A model generated the notes under the pieces. It was not told the origin of the DNA, searched no databases, and saw only the letters and a program-made list of their open reading frames with translations. This document shows positions 29,022-40,586 of a stretch of DNA of 64,000 nt, piece after piece. Made by a program: the position numbers and the translations under genes. Source of the DNA: Cryptomeria japonica (Eukaryota; Streptophyta; Pinopsida; Cupressales; Cupressaceae); assembly GCF_030272615.1 (NCBI RefSeq), contig NC_081412.1, positions 479,105,157 through 479,169,156 of the forward strand, written 5' to 3'. Within the stretch, counting starts at the first letter, position 1, and every line of letters begins with the position of its first letter.

Positions 29022-30955
29022 TGACATTCCAGTGGTCCATTAGCCTATTCTTGAGACCCGTAGGCTAGGTGGAATGAAGAATGAGGGTCCAGCATTGATG
29101 AAACGAGGACTTACTATTTTTAGTAAGTCAGGGAATGACCATTCTAGTGTTACTGTCCTACTGAGCTCTCCATGCTTTGCCTCTGGAAGCGAAGATCATG
29201 CTTTTCTGAGCATTAGTTCTTGACTTACTATTTTTAGTAAGTGGCAGTGTGGCACAATTCTATTTTTGGCAGTAGACAGGGTTCTGATTCTGCAACAATT
29301 CTGTGGTCGTTCGGGCTCAGTTTCATCCTAGTTGTGATAATAATCAGTACGGGAGTCATTTGCGACATAATTAAATATTATTTCCTTATCCTAAGGTTAA
29401 TATTTAATTAATCTGATTATTGGCTACTGGTTTATTAAATTTGGGATTAATGCCTATTTTATCCTAAGTTTTTGGCGAAATTCATGTGTACTATGGGATG
29501 TCGAAATATTTTAGAGGAATATTATTTCACATTTGCATCTCCATTATTTGCCAAGTGATTAACGTGGGTCCTCTCCCTTTTTGCGTGAGTTTTGACTTAG
29601 GAAAAGTGGCGCTACACTTGGGTCCACTTGTAGTGGAATGAAATGCAAATGCAAGGCATTGAATTTGGAGGAATTGCATTTGGGTTTGAGGAGTGAAGTT
29701 ATAAATATGAGACTTGGGCTCCCATTTGCACTATCTATGAAAATTGCATCGTTATGTTGCCGGTTTGGTGACTGAAAATCTGAGCTTTGAAGTATGGCTT
29801 CCTACCTAAGTCTCAGTTTCGTACTTGCAAGATAGTACCTAGCTGTGTCCTTGTATTCCCAGTGCTGTTGGTGAATGAGTTGCAGATTGTGGAGTGTTCT
29901 ATGTGGGATTTGAGTGTTTTGTGGTTGTTGGTCGCCGGACTGCTGAAAGCATATTTTGCTTACACCTCTTAACCAGGCGACTCCATCATTCTGGGTGCCG
30001 CCTCATCCTTCCTTCCTAGCCATGGCGATACATTGTGTAAGTTTTTAGCAGGTTTAATTGAGCAATGATTTTTCTAGACAAAATCGAACTTCCTAGGTCT
30101 AGCGTTGGATTTTGTGTTTGCATTGGGATGCGTGCCAAATAGTTGTTGGGGTTGTAGCTTTGATTGGTTGCTGTTGTGAGTGAATTATGGTGGGTTTGGG
30201 ACTGGTTTGAGTTGATTTGGGTGAAAAATGAGGGAGTTATGAGCATTTTGGTGTTTCCATAGGCTGCTGTTTTGTACTTTCAGCTTGCAGATTGATTGTA
30301 ACAGAAAATTATATTCTTGCTGTAGAAATCTGCATTACTCTCCTTCTTTCATCTCTAATTTTGTAAGGTTGTTTCAGTAGTACTGATCAATCATTCTTGC
30401 TGTCCTTATTTTGGAATTCCCACTGCATAAGTGGAAGAGGCTGGCTTAGCCGCCTTCTTACTTTGAAATTCAGTTTATGTACTCAGTCCTCCCACTGAAC
30501 AAGTGGTCGAGTGATAAGTTTAATGCAATTGTCCTCCCGCTGAAATATGCGGTAGAATGATAGTTTAATGTAATGTCCTCCCGCTGAAATATGCGGTAGA
30601 GTGATAGTTTAATGTAATGTCCTCCCGCTGAAATATGCGGTAGAGTGATTGAATTTCAGTTTCTTGTCATTTTTCCCTTGGCCGGTTTACCGCCAAGAGT
30701 TTGGTTTCTATCCTGCTGGATAAGCAGAAGGGGCTGGCTTGTCGCCCAGGCATTGTAAATTCAATTTGATTATTGTTGCTAACGATCCCCGGAACACCGT
30801 ATGCTCTCACCCTTCCAGACTAGGCTCTTGGTGAACAAAAGGTGGAAGGGTTCCCTTTCAGCAGTTTGGATTATTTCTCTAACCTTAACGGGTTGTGGTG
30901 ATTGCTTGTATCTCTTATTGTTAAAAATCAAAAAAAAATTTACTGGGATATTACA
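29000..30955 (+). repeat. 3' LTR of element C
   Basis: 1956 bp, from TGTAATGTCCCC to ATATTACA. U3 contains two copies of the palindrome ACTTACTATTTTTAGTAAGT (about 29108 and 29224). The TATA box TATAAATA is at about 29699. A long leader follows with hairpin-forming tandem units at 30485-30650. It is the only uninterrupted copy of this LTR here and serves as the reference for the split 5' LTR and the solo LTR at 36763. Confidence 0.93.
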
Positions 30956-30960
30956 ACGTC

Positions 30961-33754
30961 TTGGACCACATTCCCGTCTGTTGATAGGGACCCCCGATTT
31001 TTGAAGTCTACCCGATAGAGGAGGAAAACCGAACCCAAGCCTGAGACCCATGGCCACTGCAATCGCTTGACTTGCCTCAGCTAGCCCGAGTCTTCATACC
31101 CCGAGTTTTGACAAAGCAAGTGAAAGGAGTCGGAATGCCGAAGGGAAACAACATCGTTATAAGGAAGGCGAAGCTCATAGGGCATCTCTCAAGGCCTCTA
31201 TTTGACCCGAAATTCAAAAGGGAAGAGTTTTAAAGAGAAATATCTCAAATCACACAAACTGCCCGAAATGGGAGAGACAGAGCATTCTTATAAAGCTCAC
31301 ATTTCAGTTGAATGGCCCAAAAATGTGAAGTGAGGCAAGGTGTCTTTTAACCTTGCATTCCAATCGTGAAATCCGAAAATCAAAAAGCTTTCAAATTCGG
31401 CTAGTAGGCCGAAAAAGAGGGAAATAAATTAAAAAACTCGCCAAATCTCCTCACAGGCCGAAAAGGGCTAAATGCATTTAAAGTTCGCCAAAAGGCTCAA
31501 TAGGCCAAGAGAGTTAAGATGTTTAGCCCCCAAAATCGTGCCATCTTAACCCTCTAGGGCCGAAAACAGGAGAGAAGGACAAAATCGCGATTTCCCTCTC
31601 ATTTAGCCGAAAATGACTAAAGGATTCAAAATCGCGCAAACAAGCTCATTTGACCAAAAATTACAAAGAAAGACTAAAGTTCGCATTCTAAGCTCATAAG
31701 CCAAAAATCATGATTTGAAGCTAAACTGGTCGAATTTTTTGGCGAATGGTTTTGGCTGTCTGTTCAACCTAAGTTCGGCGATTTCTCTGACTTTGCAGGA
31801 ATTGTGCATTTCCTCCAAATCGCTCGAGTTTTGAGCCAAACAAAGTAGAATCACGCGAAAACCCTAATTTTCCCGAAATTCGATTTTTAGAGGGCACATA
31901 AACACCAGAAATTGTCCAGTGCATACAAGATGCTCAAATTTCTCCAAAGTTAGGCAAAAATCAAATCTAAAGATAAAGTTCGGTAAATTTTTTATTGTTG
32001 TTGCAAGATATCAATATCGCACAATGTATCTGAAAAACCTGAATTTCACTAAGAAAAGGTGGAAGGGTGGAAAAAATATCAAGTTCGTCTTTGATAAACT
32101 TTGAGAAACAAAATAAAAGTTTTCTTAGTTAACATTTTGCATGTAAGGCCCGAATTTTCCAAAAAGAAAAATAAAATTCTAAGGGTTGCAATTTTTTTTT
32201 TAAAGGTTATTCTCACATTTTGGTTAAAATGACCAATTTTTATGAGGGGCATTTAAAAGTTTGGTAATTTAAGCAAATAAAGCTAAAACAAGTCACGCAT
32301 CTCCGTCCAAATCACCCAAGCGTCGTGAAGGACCAAATTTCATACTGGAGTACAGGGGGATTTATGTTGTTTTTAAAGGCAAACATCTTTTGTTTTCGTT
32401 GAACCAAAGCCCGACATCGCCTAAAGTTAAATTTAATATTTGTTAAATTAATTCATTTAATTTTTCAAAATGATTAATCCGAAGTGAAAATTGATTATTT
32501 GTAGGTCGAAGGCATCGTCGGGAAAAACCAAGAGAAACCCTGAAACACAAATCGAGGAAGGAACGGTCGGGAAGTGAGGATGCGGAACGTAGGATCAACG
32601 ATGAAGCATTGGGAAGCGTGCCATCACCGGACTACTGGAAAATGAGATTGAAGACAAAAAGAAAAAGAACACTCAAAATATGCATTCTCAGAAGGATACA
32701 CAACTGGATTTAATTCCAGAAATTCAGTTTTGAAAACTAAAATTTTAAAACAAAGTGGAACACAGGTCAGTTATCTCTAATTGCCAAAATGACCGAATTA
32801 ATGCCATACAGTTGTAGGTAGTTAGAAAGGTGGTTGGATGGATAACTGGGAATTGAGTAGGCATGGGTAAAAGTTGCCAGCTTCTAGAAGGGAGATCAGG
32901 GCCCTTGGATGTAGTCAATCCTGGCCGTTGATTAAAATTGTAAATTCTAAAAAAGGCAGAGGCCTTTCTTTTGTAAAGTGTGAGATTATTGTTAGATTTT
33001 TAGGTAGTTAGAATAGGTTAGATTGTAGAAGGTTAAATTTTAGGGGTAGCATAGAAATGCTGCAGAAATTGTTGTAATAGGTAGCTAGAATCAATATAAT
33101 GGACATTGATTTGGTGTTTAGCATCTTGGTTTTAGTCTGTTTGCATGGTTTCTTTCAGCAATGTAGATAGATCTTTCTTTTTTGGGTGTGCAGGTATTTG
33201 ATGGATTCAGGTTCATACCATTGGGGATATGTTGATTGTGCATCCTTGTGTATGGTTAGTCTGAGCCATAAAAATTGTGGTTAGTTCAATTGCAGGTGTT
33301 TGTCTGAGCTGGGCCAGAATTGGGTGCTCAGCCATGCTCCTGTAGTCTGAAAATCTTCCAAGTCCCCTTGAAGATTGCACTGTTCTTGCAAGGTTGTGAG
33401 CCATTTTGGCCAAGCAGGGATTGGTTATATTGAATCCGTCTACCCACATACCAGTCTTGTTAATTTTAGGTTTCCTAAACCCTTCTCTTTTGCTTTTATT
33501 TCCCAATCCGAGAATCACAGCCGACCAACTTGTTGTAAACGTGAAGCCCCTTGTGCTCCCAGCAAAACACATCAGATCATTGAGTTATCTTGCAGTCAAG
33601 AATTGACATTTGGAACCTTGAGGTTGTCCCCTTTGATCAACTAAAACAACATTAGGGCTTCCTTATACAAGAGAGGATAGGATACTCGGCGAGTAAATTA
33701 TATTCTGCGTTGGTCGGATAGAGTCGTAGCAATGCGATTTTAGACACGTCAACA
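30961..33754 (+). mobile_element. Element E1, main part
   Basis: No coding region. 31200-31740 holds about nine spaced GGCCGAAAA-like motifs some 60 bp apart. 33050-33754 corresponds to the last 750 bp of E2: TTGCATGGTTTCTT, then CTTTTGCTTTTATT, then AAGAGAGGATAGGATAC, ending ACACGTCAACA. The similarity to E2 is partial but in the same order, so the two are related and not recent copies. Confidence 0.6.
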
Positions 33755-34137
33755 TATAGGATAGTAGACAAGTGAAGACTTTGAGATTTGCTTCTATATT
33801 CCCGTCCCAGGGAAGTGGCAAAAGACTTCGTGCTTTCATGGAAACTTTGCTTCCTTTCATATAAGCATCTTTTTTGTTATTGAAATTTCTTAGATTTTTG
33901 TTTTTGTTACTCTAGTTGCAGTTTTTTTTTCGAAAAGAGAAAAGAATATCATCTTTTTTGAAAAAAGAGAAAGATATTGTTCCACCCAAATTAACTTAGT
34001 GTTTATATATTATAGTTAATTTGTAATAGTAGGAAAGGGGGAGCCTTCCCTTAGAATTAGGAGAGTTTTAAACTCACACTGTGGATGAAACCATAATTTT
34101 GCATTGCTTCCCAGGTGTACAAAATTTTCAACCAACA
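33755..34137 (+). mobile_element. Element D2, right end
   Basis: Matches 23300-23636 of D: GACTTTGAGATTTGC, CCCGTCCCAGGGAAGTGGC, GGGGGAGCCTTCCCTTA and the end AAAATTTTCAACCAACA at 34137. It is followed by TAATC, which would be the right copy of the D2 target duplication; the left copy was not found. Confidence 0.8.
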
Positions 34138-34539
34138 TAATCTATTAGCACCAAAGTAGGCGTTGAGGGAATTGGGGTGCTAGGTTAATGGGGGGATAGA
34201 AGTTTGAAGGCCATAGGAGGGAAGGAAACAAGAAGTGGGGGTGTGAGGAACTAAGGAAAGGGATGACACTACGAGAAAGTCCAAATTTTTCCCCAAGGTT
34301 GTGTTGTGACGTATTCACACATCGCCCCATTCCAAATGGGGACCCCCACTTTTTTCCGCTTTCTAGGGTAGTAGTTAGAGTCTTTTGCCGTTAACCTTTG
34401 CATTGGAGAAGTATAGTTGGTCAAGAGGCTAGGAGTTAGGAGGATAGCCCTTCTTGTGAGGGGTGAAATGAAGTGATGTGAAATGAGAAGTCAAGTGAAG
34501 AGGGTCACATAGGGCGAAATTTTTCTAAGTATGGGAAAA

Positions 34540-37500
34540 CTTCCATTGCTCATGCTTTTTTGGAGCAAACTTCCTTTGCCTTGGCATTGGAGCGAATTTC
34601 TTCCTTGGCCATCAAAGTGGAATGATTGCACTTTTTCTAGAGGAAGGTAGCATGAAGAAGATGAGATTAAGATTGATAAACTTCCTTTGCTCCTCTGGAA
34701 GAGCAAACTTACTAACTTGACTGACCTTGCTCATTAGCTTGGCATAAGCAAGAGATAGAAGAGAATTTGATGGAGGAATCCCTTAGATCAAGTCTAGCTA
34801 AATATGCAAGTGTTTCCTTCATCATCCAAGTGACCCAATTGTACTTCAGTGAGAGGTGAGATACGGGAGCAAAATTTGACTAAGTATCCAAGAATTTCCA
34901 TTGCTCCTTCCTAGGAGTGAAATTCACTTCCTTTGCATCAATCTTGGAGCGAATTTTGCTTCCATTGCTCCCCTTTAGGAGTGAAATCCCTCGCCAAGCC
35001 TTCCAAATCATCTAAAATTACCTCTAGCCATCATGAGATGTCTTGGTTCGAACAATGAATGCAATATTTGATCAACATCCTTGAAATGGGCTAAGTGTAG
35101 GGGCCATTTCCATTGCTCCCTCGTAGGAGCGAAATCCTCTTCCATTGCCCTCATCTTGGAGTGAAGTGGACTTCTTGAACATATTGGAGGGTGATGAACT
35201 AATCTTATGCCTTCACAATCACTTTAATCATGCATACTCATCAAGTGCATCATGATTTTGACTGAAGAATGAAAGGGAGATGGCAAATTAAAATCACTTC
35301 CATTGCTCCTTATTTGGAGCAAAATACTCTTCCATTGCTCTCCCATGAGAGCGAATTTGCTTGTAAGCCTCCACATGAGCATAATTCAATCCATTCAAGT
35401 TGATGGAAAGAAAGAAATGGGTAAAAAGGAGTGAAGTTTCAAAGTTGAGTTCATTTCCATTGCTCCTCACTTGGAGCGAAATTTACTTCCATTGCTCCTC
35501 AGTGGGAGCGAATTTCACTTCCATTGCCCTAGTTTAGGAGCGAAATTCCTCAAAAGGCCTTCCTGGAGTCAATTTGACATGTTTTCATGTATGGATGGCT
35601 AAAAACTTAAGGTATGAGTCAATGGAATTAAGGTAAATGGGTAAAAAAGAGTAAAGTGCCAAATTGAAAGCTATTTCCATTGCTCCTCAATTGGAGCGAT
35701 TTTTACTTTCATTGCTCCTCATTGGGAGCAAAAATGCCTTCCTTTGCTTGAGATTGGGAGCGAAAATGATTGCAAAGCCTTCTTCAAGGTTGATTTGACT
35801 CCTTCAAGTGCATAGATGGTAAATTATTCAAACATGAAGTGATGAAGGGTAAAATTCAAGTCATTTCCATTGCCTTCCCTTTGGAGCGAAATGTTCTTCC
35901 ATTTTTCCCCTCCAGGAGCGAATTTCACTTCTACTGCCCCAATCTAGGAGCGAAATTATCCTCAAAGCATTCAATGAAGGTGATTTGATAAATTTTGCAC
36001 ATGAGGATTAAAGCATGTAAGGAAATGAATTGATGGAATGAAGAAAGAAGATGAAAATTTGGTTAATTATCAAAAAATTTCCATTGCTTCCTGATTGGAG
36101 TGAATTATACTTCCATTGCTCCCTGATTGGAGCGAATTATACTTCCATTGCTCCCTGAGTGGAGCGAAATTACCTTCCTTTGCTCCTCCTTGAAAGCGAA
36201 AACCTCCCTTTAAGCATTTTGATGACAATTTTGATCATTTCATATGGGAGAGATGATGATCTTGAGGTATAAGAGGGCAAGATTGTTGAAATTTACCTAA
36301 GAGAGTTGGGTTTCTTACCACTTCCATTGCCCCTTGATTGGAGCGAATTTCATTTCCATTGCCTTGGTTTAGGAGCGAATTTCCTTCTAAGGCTTTCCTG
36401 AAGGCTAATTTGACACATCTACACACTAGGAAGGTGAAATCACAAGGTCTAAGTTGATGAAAAGACATAGAAATTGATAAAACCTAGCTAAGTGGCGATT
36501 TTGAGGGTTACTTCCATTGCTCCCTGATTGGAGCGAACTATACTTCCATTACTCCTTGACAAGAGCGAAACCACCTGCCTTTGCTCCTTCATGAAAGCGA
36601 ATTCTCTTCTAGGGCACCCATTGAGGGTAATTTGATGGTTTTTGCACATAAGACTAAAAGCCTATGGAATGAATGAGGGACAAGAGATCAATTGATGGAG
36701 AAGTGATGGAATGATGCTAAACTTCCTTTGCTCCTCATCAAGAGTGAAATTGATTTCCATTTTGTAATATCCCCAACAATTTTTTTTTGTTTTATAAACA
36801 GTTTTACAAACACACCAATCACCCGTTAGGGTTAGAATAATGCAATCCAAACCAACTGAAAGGAACCCTACATCTTTTGATCACCGAGAGCCAAGACTAG
36901 GAGGGTGAGAGCATACGGTGATAGGGGATCGTTAGATGCAACACTGAAAATGCTGATTACAATATTGGGCGGCAAGCCAACCCCTTCCACTCTCCAGCGG
37001 GTAAAACAAGGAAACTTAGTGGTAAACCAGCCAAGGAAACAAGAAGACATTCAAACACAAGTCACTCTACCGTGATATTTCAGCGGGAGGACTTATCACT
37101 AAACAAACTCAACTCAACCGCTTATGCAGCGGGAGGACAATTACAAACAAAGACCACTCGATTGCTTATGCAGTGGGAGGACTGAACTACAAACTGAATT
37201 ACAAACACTAAAGGCGGCCAAGCCAGCCTCTTCCACTTATGCAGTGGGAATTACAATGAAGTACTTCAGATACAATAGAGGTTAGTACTACTAACCAACA
37301 ATTCAATGATGAATACAATGAAGTACTAGGAATCATAACAATGGAACTCAGAGAAATACAAGCTAAAACACAAATAACCAAATCTGATGTAAAATACCAG
37401 CAACTCCAGAAATGGGCCAGCAACACTGAAAGACTCACAACTTCCTCAAAACAGCTCCAAATCGCAAACGAACACAGGCAAATGGAAGATATGACCATGG

Positions 37501-38840
37501 CGACCAAGATAGGAGCATAAACCAGCACCAAAAACGTCAACAAAGAGAAGCACGCAACCCGAGGCACCTCTAGAAAGGTATGGCCAGCATTGGAAGTTCG
37601 ACTTGTTGCTAAAAAATTCAAACTCACACCAAAAACCACGCCAAAACAGAAGATTAATCGTCCAACCAATACGCTTCCGATGAGCCGCCGCTACCTAGAA
37701 TGATTTGTCGCACGGGCAGGGAGATATGAACAAAACTTCGCTTCAGCCACTCCAAACCAGCGACACAGAAAAACACTGAACACACTGAAAACTGAAAACA
37801 CACTCTCAAATTTCTCCAACAACACACTGAATCAGCTAGGTATTGTATTTCAAGTATGAAACTGTGCAAGCTAGGAAGCCATAACTTCGAAGCTCAAATT
37901 CAATTAACATTCCGGCAGCATAACAGTATAATTTCTCCAAGATAATCAAAAGGAGGCGCCCAACCTTGTATTTATAGATTTCTGAATCTCAAATTCAAAT
38001 GAACATGGCACCAAATTCCCTTTAATTTCATTTGCATCTCATTACATGACCCCCTCAAGACACGGCATCCCATTTTCAGGCCTCCTAGTCGAATTTTACC
38101 AAGGTACACAAGTTCGCACATGAGAAAACATTATAAAGTGTGAAATGACTTCATTTTGGGTGCCCTCCCGACTTAGGAAATAAAATGTGACTTAGGATAA
38201 ATGATATAATTTTTTCCTTCCTAAGTCGTTCCTCCAAAATTGATCAGTAAAAATAATTAAATATCAAACTTTAGGTTAAAGTAATAATATTTAATTAATC
38301 AATTATAAATCAACTATTGATCATTGCCAAATCAAACTGTGAACTGAAGTGCAGGAAATCACTAATCTGAATTGGATTGGAGCTCTGCCCAAGACTGCCA
38401 AAAATAGTATTGCCTGAACTGACACTTACAAAAAATAGTAAGTCATGAAAACAACTCCGAAAAACATGCTCGTCGAACCCCGTGAATGAGCTCGGAAAAC
38501 CTAAAAAAACCTCAAAATCCGGTCAGCTGCCACCAACTTACTAAAAATAGTAAGTTTAGAAATAATTTCAGAACAAGATGCATGTTATACCTCTGCGAAG
38601 CCCTCAAAAAACCCAAAAGGAATCTACAATCGGAAACGAAGAATCCCTACCAGACAAGCATCAATTGGATCACACAGTTTTCCACAAAAATAGGAAACCC
38701 TAATTCCTGATTCTAGTAAGCCTTCGGGTCTCCGGAATAGGCTAATGGACCACTGGTTTCCCCTTACTGAGAAGGGGACATTAGACATTGCTCTTACATT
38801 GAAGCGACTTCCTTTGCTCCTTTTTAGGAGCGAGCTTACC
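34540..38840 (+). repeat. About 30 dispersed hairpin motifs CCATTGCTCC...GGAGCGAA
   Basis: A unit of roughly 26-30 bp recurs: TTCCATTGCTCC, a loop of 5-8 variable bases, then (T)GGAGCGAA(A/T)T. GCTCC can pair with GGAGC. Clear copies lie near 34909, 35116, 35304, 35459, 35489, 35676, 35709, 36114, 36146, 36326, 36516 and 36577, with others more divergent. The array is interrupted by a solo LTR at 36763-38785 and resumes at 38786. Units sit singly or in back-to-back pairs, separated by unique sequence of 30-150 bp. Confidence 0.9.
36763..38785 (-). mobile_element. Solo LTR of the C family, reverse orientation
   Basis: On the minus strand it starts TCTAATGTCCCC (canonical TGTAATG with one change) and ends GGATATTACA, following 29000-30955 throughout. 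It includes the paired ACTTACT...AGTAAGT palindromes (38410-38560) and the CCTCCCGCTG tandem units (37075-37260). It is 2023 bp long. Flanking 5-mers are CATTT (36758-36762) and CATTG (38786-38790), and the disrupted hairpin motif CCATTGCTC is rebuilt across the site. Confidence 0.92.
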
Positions 38841-39739
38841 TCTAGATGTGCCTATCAAACCTGCAAGACATAAAATGTGAGATCATGTCAAATTGAGAAT
38901 ATGTAAAAGTTATATACCATGTATGTTTGATACTATATTTGTTTTGTTTTGCATATGTGAAAGGAGGATGATGCAAATTACAAAGCAACACCTTGAAGAA
39001 ATAAGAGAGGGAGGATTGCAAGACCCACACCACCATGCAACTTCAAGGAGAAAACTTCACCGACAAACACAAAGGTATTAAAGAAGGTGATGACACAAGA
39101 GGAATTCACTTATATAAGAACATGATCCACACATCCAAGGATTTGGATGAAAGAATCAACAACATGAAGGGAATCACAAAGAAAGTATTTCAAAGGAGTG
39201 AAGAAGTTGTTATGACAAGGCAATATCAAGATTCAAAACTAAGAGGCAGTCAACATCTACACCTTGCACCTTCATGGCTTTCAACATTGAGAAATTCAAG
39301 AAGATAGTTTTAGAAGAGATAATCAAACTTAGAAGATCATCTTGAACAACATGATATAATTCAAAAACATGCCTTTATCATCATCACACCAAGCATTGAG
39401 CAAGTAATTAATGTTGAGTATCAAGGGATATTACTTGTGATAAGATATGAGGTCTACAAGTGCAGAATGAGGTGGCGTCCCAGTCACTACTCCACCAATC
39501 AGAGGAAGTCCTACATCAACATGTCTCGATTCAATTAACCAAACTCACCCATGGGGGCACAAACTCCAGTGTACCTACCCTACTATCTATTGGTCAAACG
39601 CTCCAGAAATGACATGTGTCCAAGAATTGTAATTATTTCATTGGCCAGAATAAAGTTGGTTGTAACAAACCCTAATTAGGGTTTCATTGTAAAATCTTGG
39701 CCACTGATGGGGTTTGATCCTGGCCACTCATTGTAATGA

Positions 39740-40570
39740 GCTCACTATATAAAGCTCAAGCTCTTCATTTGTAAAAGTTAATAAAGAGAGAAAAATAGCG
39801 AATAGAAAATAGTTAGTAGTTCAATAGCAGATAGCAGCTAGAGTAGAGTAGGAGGAGAAGGCAGAAATTGTTGCCAAAGCTGTAAATAAACTTCCTTTTC
39901 ATTGAAGTTATGGTGGAATGTGTTGTTTCTTTTGCACTTGCATGGTTTCTTGTTGGATCTTCACGTTAGCTAATGATAATTAGATGGATGAAAGAATGTT
40001 GGTATGATTTATGGTGGAACTCCTAATCCATACCACTAGCCTCTTGCTGATTGTAAGTGCGCCTTGCGTGGTCAGCTAGAATACCTGAATGAATTAAGTT
40101 TGATTGTTATTCAATCATTGATATGCATTCAATTGATGGTGTCTATGCTTGATAATGATTTGAAAATCATCTAGTTTCCTTAGAAGGTCGCACTAAGCTT
40201 TGTGGAGTTGCTGCTTTGCATGTCAAAGAAAGGCTTAGTCAAGTTTCACCTAAGATTGGTTATCGTTCCTACATTCTTAGACTTCTCAAACCCTATGTCT
40301 TTTGCCCTTTTTTTATTCTCCAAGCAAGTAGATAGAATCTAAGTTCTAGGAATTCAAATATTCGATGAAAGTCCCCTTATGATTCCAGCATTATCACATC
40401 AAACCATTGAGCTTATCCACAAGTCGTGACCCAACATTGAAGAACCTTGGAGTTATCTCAAGTGATCCTTATGCGAATCTTCAGCATTTGAGAGACTTTG
40501 ATCAAGAGAGGATAAGATACTTTTGGATATTTTATTTTGTGTTTGCATGTGCCTAAAAAACACATCAACA
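39740..40570 (+). promoter_or_regulatory. E2 TATA box and leader
   Basis: CTATATAAAGCTC at 39745-39757 is a good plant TATA box. An AATAAAGAGAG word follows about 30 bp downstream. The region to 40570 corresponds to the R/U5 part of an LTR by position and by match to E1. Confidence 0.5.
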
Positions 40571-40586
40571 GGTTGGAAAGTGAATT

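Larger units (their letters stand above)
14813..30955 (+). mobile_element. Element C: Ty3/gypsy chromovirus with 2 kb LTRs, containing insertions
   Basis: The 5' LTR is 14813-16968 plus 23642-24121, split by element D and with part replaced by a LINE piece. The primer site TGGTATCATAGC (24123) is one base from the tRNA-iMet type. Gag-pol spans 24181-29021. A purine-rich tract lies at 28987-28999, and the 3' LTR is 29000-30955. The ends TGTAATG and ATTACA and the flanking 5-mers GCGTC (14808-14812) and ACGTC (30956-30960) mark the insertion into E1. A C-terminal chromodomain places it among the chromoviruses. It is defective through several stops and a frameshift. Confidence 0.93.
14802..33754. 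mobile_element. Element E1 (relative of E2), split by chromovirus C
   Basis: The left end TGTTGTGCGTC (14802-14812) is followed, across the inserted element C, by TTGGACCACATTCCC from 30961. The sequence GGGACCCCC near 31000 matches the left end of E2 (34302). The right end is ACACGTCAACA at 33744-33754; E2 ends ACACATCAACA. Flanking 5-mers are GATAG (14797-14801) and TATAG (33755-33759), a target duplication with one change. E1 has no terminal repeat, so like E2 it looks like a long solo LTR. It encodes nothing recognisable. Confidence 0.65.
34302..40570 (+). mobile_element. Element E2: apparent long solo LTR with hairpin-motif array
   Basis: The perfect 5 bp target duplication GGTTG is at 34297-34301 and 40571-40575. 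Ends are TGTTGTGACG and ACACATCAACA. Near the left end, CCCCATT pairs with AATGGGG (about 34325-34341). No terminal repeat exists, so it has the form of a solo LTR of about 4.2 kb once the nested 2 kb LTR is subtracted. A TATA box TATATAAAG is at 39746, followed by an 800 bp leader-like part related to E1. There is no coding capacity. Confidence 0.75.

Noticed and set aside
34540-36750. CRISPR array
   Set aside because: Plant nuclear context, degenerate units, irregular spacers and no cas genes.
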